Positions 34,296 through 45,420 of a stretch of DNA of 64,000 bases are shown here, in pieces. The position numbers and the translations under genes were made by a program. The DNA is from Alentia gelatinosa (Eukaryota > Annelida > Polychaeta > Phyllodocida > Polynoidae), in the NCBI GenBank assembly GCA_950022655.1, contig OX465584.1:5961694-6025693 (forward strand), in the 5' to 3' direction. Position 1 is the first letter of the stretch, and each line of letters opens with the position of its first letter. The notes below the pieces were generated by a model, which worked only from the letters and a program-made list of their open reading frames with translations, was not told where the DNA came from and made no database searches.

Positions 34296-35240
34296 CCTTC
34301 ACCCCACTCTGTGTGCATTCCATAAACCCACTCAGTGCCCATCCCATCACCCTCCTCTGTGCCCACCTTATCACTCCGCTGAATACCAACCCCATCACCT
34401 TGCTCCTAGCCCACCCTATCGGCCCACTCCCGGCCTACCTTATCACTCCACTCCAAGCTGAACCCATCTCCCTGCTCCACACCATTCCTATCTCCACGCC
34501 AACCTGGTCTCCCTGCTCCAAGCCCAGCCCATCACCATGCTCCCAGCCCACCCCTCCCCATCAGCCCACTCCCATCCCATCACCCAGCTTAAACCCCATC
34601 GACCCACTCCCACCCATCACCCTACTCCCAGCACACCCCATCGGCCCGCTCCCACCCCATCACCCTTCTCCCTCCCCATCACCCCACTCCCACCCCATCA
34701 CCCTACTCCCACCCAATCACCCCACTCCAACCCCATCGCCCCACACCCACCCCATCGCCCCGCACCCACCTCCTCACCCTGCTCATACCCCATCACCCTG
34801 CTCCCACACTACCCCATTGGCCCGCTACCACCCAATCACCCCGCTCCCACCACACCCCATCGGCCCGCTCCCATCCCATCGGCCCGCTCCCATCCCATCG
34901 GCCAACTCCCGGCCCATCCCACTCTGTACCCACCCCATCGCCCTACTCCCATCCCCCCACACCCACCACATCCCATCACCCCTATTCCCATCCCACCATC
35001 TTACTCCCATACCACCCCATCAGCCCACTACCACCCCTCAACCCACCCCAACCCCATCACCCTATTCCCACCTCACACCCCACTCCCACCCACCCAATCA
35101 CCCCACTCCCACTCCATCGGCCCACTCCAACCACATCACCCCACTCCCAGCCCACCCCATCACCCCACTCCCACCCCATCACCCCACTCCCACCCCATCA
35201 CCCCACTCCCACCCCATCACCCCACTCCCGGCCCACCTCC
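34296..35240 (+). repeat. Degenerate C-rich tandem repeat continuing the array
   Basis: CCCATCACCCCACTCCCACC repeats with drift for nearly 1 kb. The plus strand is C-rich and G-poor throughout, so the two arrays form a 2-kb block of strong strand asymmetry. The next 330 bases to 35580 have no recognisable gene. Confidence 0.85.
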
Positions 35241-35579
35241 CTCTGTACCCACCCCGGCCCGTGCCTGGACTGCCCGTCCTCATGTCAGATCCACCGTCCC
35301 CCATTAAAACCAGCTCCCACTTGAGAGGCGCCTGTAAAATGCATGAAGGTAATCGGAAATTCATGGATGTTTTATCGGTTTCACTGACCACCTCTGCCTG
35401 GTCAGCGGGTGTCTGCAGCTAAAACCATCCCCTGTCAACCGTCCATACTGACCACTGCCACCTAGAAGCTGCCAGCCAGCCAGTCGTATTCTGTGTGCCG
35501 TTCTCGTTATGTAAAGCCCTGCTGAGATTCTGTACGTGAATACAATGTCCTCCTCTGAATGGTGGCTTCTCATTTCTCT

Positions 35580-35655
35580 AAAGTGGTATTCACACGGTGG
35601 GATACATGTACCTCACAGGGTGTTTGTCTGAGACAAATCCTACTAAGAGTCTGTA
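35580..35655 (+). mobile_element. Family I MITE fragment
   Basis: AAGTGGTATTCACACGGTGG, ACATGTACCTCACAGGG and TTGTCTGAGACAAATCC match family I ends and interior, joined by a deletion. Confidence 0.5.
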
Positions 35656-35702
35656 CTGATATAGAACGTCCTGACCATGATATACAAGCTACAAAACAAG
35701 AT

Positions 35703-35766
35703 CATAATTCACGGTTTGTACGGAATGAGGCGTTTACGCCGAGTTCTGTACAAACCATGAATATAT
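35703..35766. repeat. Isolated hairpin
   Basis: TTCACGGTTTGTACGGAA and its inverse TTCTGTACAAACCATGAA flank a GAGGCGTTTACGCCG centre. No element boundaries were found around it. 35767-36070 is otherwise plain. Confidence 0.5.
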
Positions 35767-36069
35767 TGCGAAGTGGTGCCAAAAACTGTCAAAAATTCAC
35801 ATTTAAAAATCTGTCTCCTTATTTCCCATTCCACCTTTTTACTAAAACAATAGGAAAAATATGTCGTTTATGACCAAGAAATTTATATTGGCAGGTTGAA
35901 ACGAGCCAATGTCCCACTTACCTACTTCACCACGCTGTTAGCCTACTCCTAATGAGTGACTGCACGGTTAATTAAGACACCAGACAGATTCTAAAGTTCA
36001 CTGAATGCTACACAAAGGTCACGTGACCAGTTCTCTCGTCTGATGTCAGTGGTGCTTGACTGAAATACT

Positions 36070-36525
36070 GGAGAACTCGACCTGTAACCAACTCGACCCG
36101 TAAAAAACTCGACCCGTAACCAACAAGACCCATAACCAACTCGACCCATAAGCAACAAGACCCATAACCAACTCGACCCGTAACCAACACGACCCGTCAC
36201 AAACTCACCCATCACAAACTCACCCCATAACGAACCCGACCTGTAACCAACTCGACCCATAACCAACTCAACCCATAACCAACTCAACCCATAACCAGTT
36301 GACCGGTAACCAACACAACCCATAACCAACTAAAACAGTAACCAACTCAATCCGAAACAAACTTGACCCATAACCAACTTGACACATAACCAGCTCAACC
36401 CATAATCAACTCGACCCATAGCCAACTGAACCCATAAAAACTTGACCCGTAACCAACTCGAACTGTAACCAACTCGAGCCATAAAAACTTGACCCATAAA
36501 AAACTTGACCCATAAAAAAATCCCA
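36070..36525 (+). repeat. 16-bp array (AACCAACTCGACCCAT)
   Basis: About 28 degenerate copies, with AAAAACTTGACCCAT variants towards the right. The complement reads as a frame rich in glycine, tyrosine and valine, which I take as a by-product of the repeat. Confidence 0.8.
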
Positions 36526-36639
36526 ACTCAATTATGTTATTACAACTGTGGATGAATACTATATTCAGTAGTAAGTATGTTATCTTGGCTTTAAAATTGG
36601 TGTCCTCTGGGGAAGAAAACAAACAGAAAACCCTCCCCC

Positions 36640-36850
36640 TAAGCCTATCCCTAATGACCCTTTCTCTATCCCTAACCTGAACCCTAACCCTATCCCTAAT
36701 TTTAACCCTAACTCTATCCCTAATGACCCTTTCCCTATCCATAACCCAAACCCTAACGCTATCCCTAACCCTAACCCTAACCCTAACCCTAACCCTAACC
36801 CTATCCCTATCCCTACCCACAACCCTATCCCTTGCGTTAACCCTACATCT
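36640..36850. repeat. Interstitial telomeric tract (CCCTAA)n
   Basis: A core near 36763-36801 is perfect CCCTAA, six or seven units. On both sides are CCCTAT, CCCTAATGA and ACCCTAACTCTAT variants. TTAGGG-type repeats are the ancestral animal telomere sequence, so this is an internal or relic tract, not a chromosome end, because normal sequence continues on both sides. Confidence 0.8.
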
Positions 36851-37230
36851 ACGCGTAACTGGACTTATTTTCTATATCCACTTGTTGATTTGTCTAAAAC
36901 CAAACTAGTCAGACCTTTACTTCTATATGAACATTTCTTATTCATACGTATATGAAACAAGTCGAGTTCTCCAATGAAATTCTCCAAAACGGGTCGAGTT
37001 CTCCTGACAACTACGGGTCGAGTTCTCCAGTAACCCTTGACCTGTCTAATTAGTCAGGCAGGCATGCAACCCGCCTCCGACAACTGCCAAACGGTCGTGT
37101 CCTAACCGGGCTGGCGGGAATTCACAATCAGTTAGCATCCACATGCCTGACAACAGGGGATGAGAAATGAGACAACGGATGCGAGATTCAGATGTCAACA
37201 CTTATCTGTATTGCGATTCAGTATCTTATT

Positions 37231-37645
37231 TTCCCTATATACCCATCATTGAACTAACTAGAGTTACATACCGCTGCTGGGGGGTGCATTAAGAATAAGT
37301 TATGTGTCGAGGTTGACGTTTTCGTCCCACTCTCATGTTTTCGTCCCACTCTGACGTTTTCGTCCCGCTCTGATCACGTGATACAATACAGCAGCGGGAC
37401 GAATAGCTGTTGTGGTTACTCGATAAGGGTGGCCATTTTCTTAGGAAGTATTTCAGGTAAAGAATTAAGCATTTTTATCGATATTAAAAGGTATATAGGA
37501 ATAGGGAAACCAAGTACCGGTCAGCAAAAGTCAAAGTTACTCGGTAGGGCTTCGAAAAATTACTGCCTGTGGCTGACGCCTTGGGCAGTAATTTTTCCAA
37601 GCCTTACCTCGTAACTTTTGCTCACCGGAACATAGTTTCCCTCTA
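37231..37645 (+). mobile_element. Family C two-module foldback element C4, complete
   Basis: TTCCCTATATACCCATCATT to GGTATATAGGAA, then AGGGAAACCAAGTACCGG to AGTTTCCCTCTA. It is very similar to C1 and C6, including the triple GTTTTCGTCC and TGATCACGTGATACAATAC. Confidence 0.8.
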
Positions 37646-37834
37646 ATTCTGCATTCAATAGAAGCACAAAACAGGGTTAGGGTGGGCAAATCTTGTTCAT
37701 GAGAAATTACTCAAAGGAGGCTGCAATCTTCCAGCATTCGACGCTATAGAACTCTTGCTCATACACACACAAGTCCTTCGTATATATAGGATGCCTATAT
37801 TATCTAACCCCTAGTATATCTTTCCTCCATATAT

Positions 37835-38136
37835 TTACTGCTATAACCAAGGCCATCCTTCTCATACCATGTCTATGTGGTGTGGTGTACAGTCACCTTT
37901 CTCCTTCACCCCCAGCAGTGGTAGACTTACTGCTATATCAAAGGCCAGTCCTTCTCATACCATGTCTATGTGGTGTGGGAAGTAAAAGAACTCACCTCGG
38001 TAAATGTATAGGGGTGAGATTTCTACCTGAATTCATCACATAGATTCGATCACCACCCTTGTGGTGTAAAAGAACCTTGAGAAAGTCTGGAAAGGACCTA
38101 TAATGGTTGACTGGACGTAAAATCAAACCAAACAAA
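37835..38136 (+). mobile_element. SINE T-like element, no clear head
   Basis: GCAGTGGTAGACTTACTGC, GAACTCACCTCGGTAAATG, GAATTCATCACATAGATTCG and the tail GTTGACTGGACGTAAAATC with AAACCAAACAAACAAA match 55690-56062. The tail type is common in invertebrate SINE/LINE pairs. Confidence 0.55.
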
Positions 38137-38145
38137 CAAAAAATT

Positions 38146-38212
38146 CCTCCATATACTTAACATGGGAATTTGTATCTAACGTCCATGGAATATTCAGAAA
38201 CGATACTTGGTT
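38146..38212 (+). mobile_element. Family B fragment
   Basis: CTCCATATACTTAACATGGG, TCTAACGTCCATGGAATATT match the interior of family B module one. 38213-38519 contains an L-repeat scrap (TTCATCAATGATGAATATAC) and nothing else. Confidence 0.35.
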
Positions 38213-38519
38213 GGGTTGCAGAAAACGATCCATAGACTGAATCTTACCTAAATCTCTTAGTGTTATTCATTTAGAATCGCACTCTCATTCATCAATGATG
38301 AATATACCTTTTGCTCCTAGTATATGAATATAGACATCCCGATAAATGGCGAAAAAGGGCGAAAAATGAAGTATGAGATGTAAAATAATGATATAAATCA
38401 GTCGTTCACAATAAAATCACTAAGCATAGAGAATATTCTTGACCTGTTTTTTTATGAATAGCGATACCAAACGCCGCAATTGACCCTTCAGATTGTTCCA
38501 TACCTGCATACCCCTCTAG

Positions 38520-38825
38520 CGAGGGTGCAAGAAGTGCCAGATGCAGTATGTAGGACAGACCAAGAGAAAAATCAAAGAAAGAATACGCGAACATCTGAAC
38601 TGCATACGCAAAAACTCAAGCAAGAATGAAGTACCGAACCACTACAACCAACGCAACCACGAGGGAGTGAAAGATGTGAGAGTCCACGTACTGGACTACA
38701 TATACAGACACCCCAAATCAAGAGAAGCAGCCCGCCCTCAAAACAAAATCGAATTCAACTGGATACATCGACTGAAGACGCATGCACCAGAAGGCCTCAA
38801 CACACTGGACAACAGGTACGGCTAA
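38520..38825 (+). pseudogene. Penelope-like element, GIY-YIG endonuclease domain
   Basis: In the frame of ATG 38541 the translation reads CKKCQMQYVGQTKRKIKERI: a CxxC pair, the YVGQT form of the YIG motif, and the conserved arginine helix ending REHL. Downstream come NHYNQRNHEG and, near the end, EFNWIHRLKTHAPEGLNTLD with the conserved glutamate and the WI-L-T-P-GLN tail of Penelope-like endonucleases. The normal protein continues upstream into a linker and reverse transcriptase of about 600-700 residues. Here a TAG at 38517-38519 closes the frame and no reverse transcriptase is visible, so the copy is 5'-truncated. The stop at 38823 fits the true C-terminus. Confidence 0.85.
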
Positions 38826-39270
38826 CTCCACACAGCCACCATTGCTATCCCACTTAATGCCACGTCGAAAATGTTTTTCCAACCTCAGACTCTGTAAGGA
38901 CGTTTAATGGAACGAAAAGGTTACATCAATCAAGTCACGAGGTGGGATACATGGGCTAGCTGTCAAAGTTAGTACTACAAATAATAGAGAGAACTTCACA
39001 CCTCGAACGGTTGGGAAACATATCCACTTCCCGGACTGGTTCCGGGGGGAAAGACCACAGAAGAGTACCTACCACACTTAGCCTGATGAGACTGGATAAC
39101 AGTCGAAACCACGAGAGAATACTGAGTGTAATCGCACTTACTACGACGGATTTCTGATGCAAAAACGTCAGACGAGCTACTCGGGTTGACTGGTTCAACA
39201 AGAGATAGCAACGCCCCTACCACACCGTGTGAACACGCGGTGTTAACATATCGGGTTGACATAGCTTCAA
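38826..39270 (+). mobile_element. Penelope-like 3' region, possible terminal repeat
   Basis: Directly follows the endonuclease stop. It includes a hammerhead-like core at 39091-39117. The right boundary is not defined; the stretch to about 39270 shares no other repeat in the window. Confidence 0.45.
39091..39117 (+). ncRNA. Hammerhead ribozyme-like core (incomplete)
   Basis: CTGATGA is followed by a perfect 5-bp stem GACTG / CAGTC with loop GATAA and then GAAAC, the order and spacing of hammerhead stem II. Hammerheads are known in Penelope terminal repeats, and this lies about 270 bases after the endonuclease stop. I could not draw convincing stems I and III with a NUH cleavage site, so the copy may be decayed or the match partial. 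Confidence 0.4.
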
Positions 39271-39371
39271 CAAGATAATGTACACAGTGACAGGACGTGA
39301 CAGTGGGACTGTCAAGTCAAACACAACACCGGGCTGCCAACTCCCAGCAAGGTAAGAAGAACCACACTCAC

Positions 39372-39423
39372 CTTGGGTTTCCTCCATGTTCTGAACGAAC
39401 TTGGCAGTGGGGTTTGCAAACAT
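39372..39423 (-). CDS. Candidate short first coding exon (tentative)
   Basis: On the minus strand ATG opens MFANPTAKFVQNMEETQ and the frame meets CAAG/GTGAGT, a strong splice donor. Upstream on that strand are CACGTG, GATTGG (reverse CCAAT) and GTCATGTGAC within 100 bases. This is the layout of a small first exon, but I do not recognise the peptide and no second exon is visible. Further coding would lie towards lower coordinates, in the region holding the Penelope-like sequence, which weakens the case. Confidence 0.2.
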
Positions 39424-39642
39424 CGAACGCAGCCGGCCGTACAAACGACAAAACGGGTCACATGACAATCACGTGACGTGCCAACCAATCAGAACGCCGC
39501 AACGGGTATGTTAATGAACCCGCAGCGTCGTCTGCGGCCTGTTTCCCGCTTCTCTCTATTCCGTGGTCGCTACGTGGTGGGGAAGGAGCTAGACGATAGG
39601 CCCGTTCAAAACACCCCTTTAGACAGGACACTTCCTAATGCT

Positions 39643-39855
39643 GGAGACACACCAAGCGAGTGATGCGGCGATTTCCGGAATCGCCAACACAAAATGGCGT
39701 ATATATGAGCTATTATTTCATATTTCACCTGATTATTCCATCAGAGATAATGAATTATTGGTGGGAGATATTATTATGAAATAATATCGCACATATACGC
39801 AAATCTTTGTTGGCGATTCTGGAGATCGCTGCCGTTACTCGCTTGGTGTGTCCCC
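39643..39855. mobile_element. Family M MITE, well-kept copy
   Basis: GGAGACACACCAAGCGAGT pairs with ACTCGCTTGGTGTGTCCCC, and the repeats continue through GGCGATTTCCGGAATCGCC for about 50 bp. Non-coding 213-bp element; its sister is at 19123-19331. Confidence 0.7.
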
Positions 39856-40183
39856 GGCATGAAGAAGCTTGGGTTTGGTCAACCTATTCGCTCTAGTATA
39901 TGAATAATACTACATCCGTCAGCTGGCAGTGGATGGACCTGCCCCTGGCAGTAGCACAAGACCTAAGAGGTGTCAGGTACCAGCACACTTTTATTGCCAC
40001 GCACCACGGACCAGCCAGGACCCAGCGGCCTCAGACATGCGCAGTACGAGCCTACAGCATCCATAGGTAATTAAGAGGTTCTTAATTAGCGCAGACTCTC
40101 ATACCCGCCATCATAGCGGCTCAGTGAGAGGGGAGGGTGAGGGCACACACCTTCGTCCCTTGTGGACGTTTATGTGCAGAGAC

Positions 40184-40589
40184 TTAAGCCCAATACACAT
40201 CTACCGATTTTGGAACATTGATGTACCTTTGTCGGCGTCAAATGGACGGTATTTTGTCTCAGGCGAGGCATCCTAATGGAGTCGGCCGTAGTCGGTAAAT
40301 GTAGCACAGCTAGGCAAAGGTCAGGCAATGATTAGTGAACCGCCTCCTTTAGATGCTATTTTGTCACCGACAAGTTGTGGTTTCTATGTTCTTAAATCGG
40401 TGGCCCAAAGTTTATCAGCATGTTGATAAATCTAGTTGCAGACAATGGAAATTTGGTAAATGGCGCTTGGTTGAGTGGCCGATACGGGCAGAGGTATTAC
40501 GTTATTCGCCTGGGATACGTTCACCGACTGCTATACGTTTTAGGAACTAATCGTTCAACCCTGAATCGGTAGATGTGTATTGGGCTTAA
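40184..40589 (+). mobile_element. Family E TTAA-ended MITE, reference copy
   Basis: TTAAGCCCAATACACATC opens and GATGTGTATTGGGCTTAA closes, perfect inverted repeats over 18 bp, extended by TACCGATT / AATCGGTA. The body contains AAAGTTTATCAGCATGTTG and CACCGACTGCTATACG. All other E copies align to it. TTAA at both termini suggests a piggyBac-type origin. Confidence 0.8.
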
Positions 40590-41260
40590 AGCTGGCTTCT
40601 CACTGAGCGATAAATGCCCCTGCGATCCCAGTCCCGTTTTGTCACTGCATGGGGTTGGTACTGGAAACCCAAAGGGCCATTTTATAGGAAATATCCAACA
40701 TGTTTGAATTCTAAAGCGACAGGTCCAGAACACTTAATGCCTATACTGTGATCATTTTTTCTTGTAATAAAAATCTACGGTACACTTACACTTACTTCAA
40801 TTCTAAATCACAAATTCTGATTTTGTACCTTGGAGAAAGGGATTTGTCGGCGCCGATTGCCCCTATGGACAAGGGTGGAACATAAAGCCCAGGAACTGAG
40901 GGTATTATACTAAGCGATTATGTTGTGGTACAGTATTGCAGGGAGCACTGTCACTATAAAATTCTCCTGGAAGTACATAATAATTTAATATGAATCTAGT
41001 TTTAAGTGAGATTCACAATAACCGATTCTTGTACTCCCAGGGGTATCTGACAGCAACAGTATTCCCTGTGATTCTGCACCAGGAAATAATCACTCAGTGT
41101 GACCTAAATTTCCAGGCCGCTGCGATTCCATCCCCTGTCATTAAGGGCAATCCTCGTCGACAGATTGTCCTCTTCAAGGTAAAAAAACATCTTGTAATTC
41201 TAGAATCAAACATATATTTTCTGGAGGCCCTCCTTGCGACTCCTGTACCTCCCCTGCAGT
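40590..41260. other. No gene recognised
   Basis: AT-rich with one 90-codon open frame (40990-41262) that has no motif I recognise and runs into the MITE at 41261. Confidence 0.4.
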
Positions 41261-41829
41261 AAAGTGGAATTCACACGATGGGATTCTTGTACCTCATTGG
41301 GTTCAAAATCTCATGAGATTCTGCTCCCTTTTAGGGGTAAATGTCGCCAACAGTTACAGGTGAAAAAAACATGCCTCAGGGAGATTGTGGTAGAGTACAG
41401 AATTTGTCTCAGACAAGCTTAATGTGAGGTACATGAATCGCAGCAGGATTTGTCCCAGACAAACACCCTGTGAGGTACATGAATCCCATCAGGAATTGAC
41501 TCAGACAAACACCCTGTGAGGTACATGAATCTCATCAGGAATTGTCTCAAACAAACACCCTGTGAGGTACATGAATCTCATCAGGAATTGACTCAGACAA
41601 ACACCCTGTGAGGTACATGAATCTCATCAGGAATTGTCTCAAACAAACACCCTGTGAGGTACATGAATCTCATCAGGAATTGTCTCAGACAAGCACCCTG
41701 TGAGGTACATGAATCTCATCAGGAATTGTCTCAGACAAGCACCCTGTGAGGTACATGAATCGCAGCAGGATTTGTCTCAGACAAACACCCTGTGAGGTAC
41801 ATGAATCCTAATCGTGTGAATCCCACTTT
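41261..41829 (+). mobile_element. Family I MITE with internal 46-bp tandem array
   Basis: AAAGTGGAATTCACACGATG at the left is inverted as TCGTGTGAATCCCACTTT at the right. Between 41400 and 41815 the sub-terminal TGTGAGGTACATGAATC with CATCAGGAATTGTCTCAGAC is repeated about nine times, while the short copy at 62920-63159 has it once. The array is thus a derived expansion inside a MITE. Confidence 0.8.
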
Positions 41830-42627
41830 GGCCCACAGCTGAAGAATCGCAGGAGCATTTATCTCCCTGTAAGAACCCCGCTTCATCACAAACCCCGCTA
41901 GCGCTGCCATGGAGAAGTGTCTGTTGTTTTTTAGGTAATCAGAGATGTGATAGGAGGCATTAAGTGGTGCTTATATCTGCCATGTGAGGGGGACGGGGGC
42001 CTGACGGGGGATGTAGAGGGATGGATCTATTTATCTGCTAAATACCTGCTGGGTGTGTGGGGAAAGGTAGATATCGCAGCAAAGAGACAGGTATTTACTG
42101 AGCAGAGGATATTAAGTGTGCAAAGGAAGGGGTATTTAGGGAGTATAGGGAAGGGTATTTAATCAGAAAAAGGGAAGGGTATGTAGTGGGGAAAGGGAAG
42201 GGCATTTGATTAAGAAGATTGTAGGGATTAGTTGATTATATACAGTGGGTAACGAGAAAGCCGTTTAATAAGGTTATTTACTGAGACTTTAGCAAATCAC
42301 GAGGTGAAATAGAAAACTTTAAGCATCCTCATAGAGTAACTATTATACAGTTAATATAAACCTGTCATTAGGAGAATATGGAAAAAAGTCCCTGAAACAT
42401 CCAAATGGTGCATGAGAAGATCTGCGACCATTTTCTCTTTCCTTTACTAGCTTAAATTCCCTATACTTAATAATAAATACGATAAAACCCTCATTTTTAT
42501 CCGTGTAGTTGTATTTTCCATGTAGTTGACGTTACGTATTATGCTCACGTTAGCTCGGACATTACTACGCATCAGCTACGCGGGGAGTTCGACCACGCAC
42601 ATCAAAACCATGGTGATGTTGTGTATC

Positions 42628-43059
42628 TTTCCTACCCCTAATAAAAAACACCATAGGTTTAACATTGACTCAGTGTATTTGACTAAGTGTTGAATAAAGT
42701 GATATTTATGCACCGAGGTGAATAACAAAAACGGACCAATCAGGGACGAGATAACGAAATTAGATCCCGCAGCATTGATAAACGCGGCCATCCTCCAATT
42801 AGTGTTATCACGCTACTAACATGGATAATTACACAATCTTTTCTGTATATCGGTGAATGTTTGTATATTTGCTAATATTGTTAAGTCATTAAAAAGGGGT
42901 AGGATAAATAGTAAACCGAACTCGAGTTAACCTGGTCAGTTTCGTCTCACTCCGGCCAGGTCTGCTAAATTACTTCGCTTGGCTACGCCTCGTGTAGTAA
43001 TACGCGACCTGTCCGTCGTGAGATAAAACTGACCAGGCTAACTCTCGTTCGGTTTCTCC
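42628..43059 (+). mobile_element. Family A two-module foldback element A5
   Basis: CTTTCCTACCCC, CCATAGGTTTAACATTG, a longer first module of about 270 bp, inner repeat GGGGTAGGATAA, then AAACCGAACTCGAGTTAACC to CTAACTCTCGTTCGGTTTC. Arms pair CTGGTCAGTTTCGTCTCAC with GTGAGATAAAACTGACCAG; the loop holds GGCTACGCCTCG. 41830-42627 before it has no recognised gene. Confidence 0.75.
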
Positions 43060-44934
43060 CAAGTATTTACCACTGCTCTTCTGGCGCAACATGGTATCCC
43101 TCCCTCCCACCTCCTCAGCCACCTCGATAATCCGCCTACACAGTGGCTTAACGGATAATCTCACAACGCCTCCTGTGTCTAATATTGCCTAATCTCACGT
43201 TTTTAAATCCGACTGGACTCCAACAAAGCCCAGAGATGGTTAGGAGCAGGCCACTCTGTCCTGGGCTTTTGTTCTATTGACAGAAACGTGATCGGAATTC
43301 AATTAAACAATGCGCGATGGAGGTGTGGTTGGAATTACAGCTGCTCCGAGCGCAAACACTGTTACTAAATGGAGCAATGGAGAGAATTGATTTCTGAAAC
43401 GGGGCTGGATTTGTCTGGTCGCTGTTGTTGGTAATGCCTGTCAGAACTAACATAAAACAGGGAACTTATCAGAGAAAATACTCGCAGTCGAGGCTCTATA
43501 GAAGCGCCGAGACTACGTCGACAATGTTCTGGGTCCCTAACCATGCCATCACAGTGAATCTATTGTATAGGAGGTTTGAACATTGTGTGAGGTTTGGAAA
43601 GTGTAGACACACTTCAGACTAATGAAATACTTATCCTTTGCGTCATTCTGGACTGAAATAATTGTGTAAATAACTAGACAACTAATATCTTCTGATATAT
43701 ATGCTACCCCAATAACTATAAACCTGCTACCCACCCCTGGTATATATTTTTACATCGACCTAACAAAGGAAGCCCGTACTCAATGCCTTTTCGAGAATTG
43801 TAAGAAATACTCAAAGTGTTTTTTTTTTATTCAATCAGGAACGTATAATACATTTGCCTTTTGGCGTTTTCCCACATAATAGTCATGGACAGGCAATTCA
43901 TTGTAGACATTATCTAACAAGACAACAATACACATAGACAGTACAGGCAAAGAAAAGACACAGAGATGCTTTTCATATTGTCTTATTACTTATGGTTTTC
44001 GCTGAGATCTTATATGCATACATTGTCTTACTTAATGTTATGGGGATCTTATGGGTGCTAAGAAGAGACTGAATCAAGATCCGTTTAGATGAAAATATGC
44101 CATGAGCTTTGGTTGAGCAGTCATCACAGAGGCAAAGCGAGGTGAGATTAGAACAAATCTGCCACCCCCCCTGATAATGCGACAATAATTACAATAATTT
44201 TTCTCCACCCAAATAACTATCAAATCCTGATATTGAAAGTAGCAATAACGACTCAAACTACCACCCCTTATGTATATACAAAACCAGTAGCTACAAAGAT
44301 AGCGCCAGCTGGCATTTACAAACGAGATAAGTACGAAACTACTACCTTCTGACAGATCCAATAAGTATAAAACTGTCATCCCCTGATATATAGAATAAAT
44401 TAACTACAAAAACTACTACCAACTGACAAACAAAACGCCAATTACTATGTAACTACAAGCCCTAACAGGAAAACCGAGCAATAACTACAAAAAATACCGC
44501 GCCTGATATAAACAACCCCATGGAATATAAATATTACCCTTGGTATCTGAATGTGGCCCTCAAAAGGCATAGGTTCAACACCTCTTATGCACTGAAATAG
44601 CAAGAAACTTACTTAATCTGCCATATTCAACGCGAAGTACGGCAGATACCGCCCCTGCCACCCATACACATGTTCCAAAGTCTAACACTAAGTAGAGGGG
44701 AAAACACAACAGGCAGTGAAGATGCAGTGAATCGGGCAGATAAAAAAAGGTTGATAATGACCAAGTACCCGATCATGATATCCATCACCCGGAATTCTGT
44801 GTTTTACACTGGAGATGAGTCACAGACGGTGGAGGTGCAGAGGTCGTAGTCATCACTCTGTCAAAGCAGCCAGTAAACGGCCACCTCTCATACATCCACC
44901 TCCAACCAGCACCTCAAAAAGTGTGATACGCTGC
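43060..44934. other. No gene recognised
   Basis: About 1.9 kb without tandem structure or recognisable element ends. A loose ACTACC-and-gap periodicity is visible near 44190-44500 (AACTACNACC phrases), perhaps an old minisatellite. Frames up to about 100 codons show no motif. Confidence 0.4.
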
Positions 44935-45420
44935 ACGGCCATATGCAGGGAGAGAAGTGGGGTTTGGGCCCTGTCTGTTAAGGTCAGAGACCCTAAAACA
45001 CTTTATTTAGGACGGCGATTTGCAGAGAGAGAAGTGGGGTTTGGGCCCCATTGGTTAAGGTCAGATACACTAAAACACTTTATTTAGGACGGTGATATGT
45101 AGAGAGAGAAGTGGGGTTTGGGCCCCATTGGTTAAGGTCAGACACCCCTAACGCTATATTTAAGACTGTGATTTGTAGAGAAAGAAGTATGGTTTGGCCA
45201 CCATTTGTTAAAGTCAAAGACCCTATAACACTTTATTTAGGATGGAGATATGCAGAGAGGGTAGTGTGGCTGAGGCCCCATTGGTTAAGGTCAGATACAC
45301 TAAAACACTTTATTTAGGACGGTGATATGCAGAGAGAGAAAAGTGGCTGAGGCCCCATTGGTTAAGGTCAGATACACCTGGTTTGGGTTTCATTGGTTAA
45401 GGTCAAAGACCCAAATAAAC
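44935..45420 (+). repeat. 78-bp tandem repeat, six copies
   Basis: Unit phrases are GCAGAGAGAGAAGTGGGG, TTTGGGCCCCATTGGTTAAG, GTCAGATACACTAAAACAC and TTTATTTAGGACGGTGAT. A 78-bp unit is a multiple of three, which leaves one frame open for 90 codons. Confidence 0.85.

Noticed and set aside
33127..35422. Open frames of 256 to 674 codons on both strands (TYPPNHPA, HPITLLHT, VIGWVCSR repeats)
   Set aside because: They exist because the 24-bp unit is a multiple of three; several overlapping frames on opposite strands are equally open, and no non-repeat domain or signal is present.
36640..36850. A chromosome end
   Set aside because: The telomeric units are few and partly degenerate, and ordinary sequence continues on both sides.
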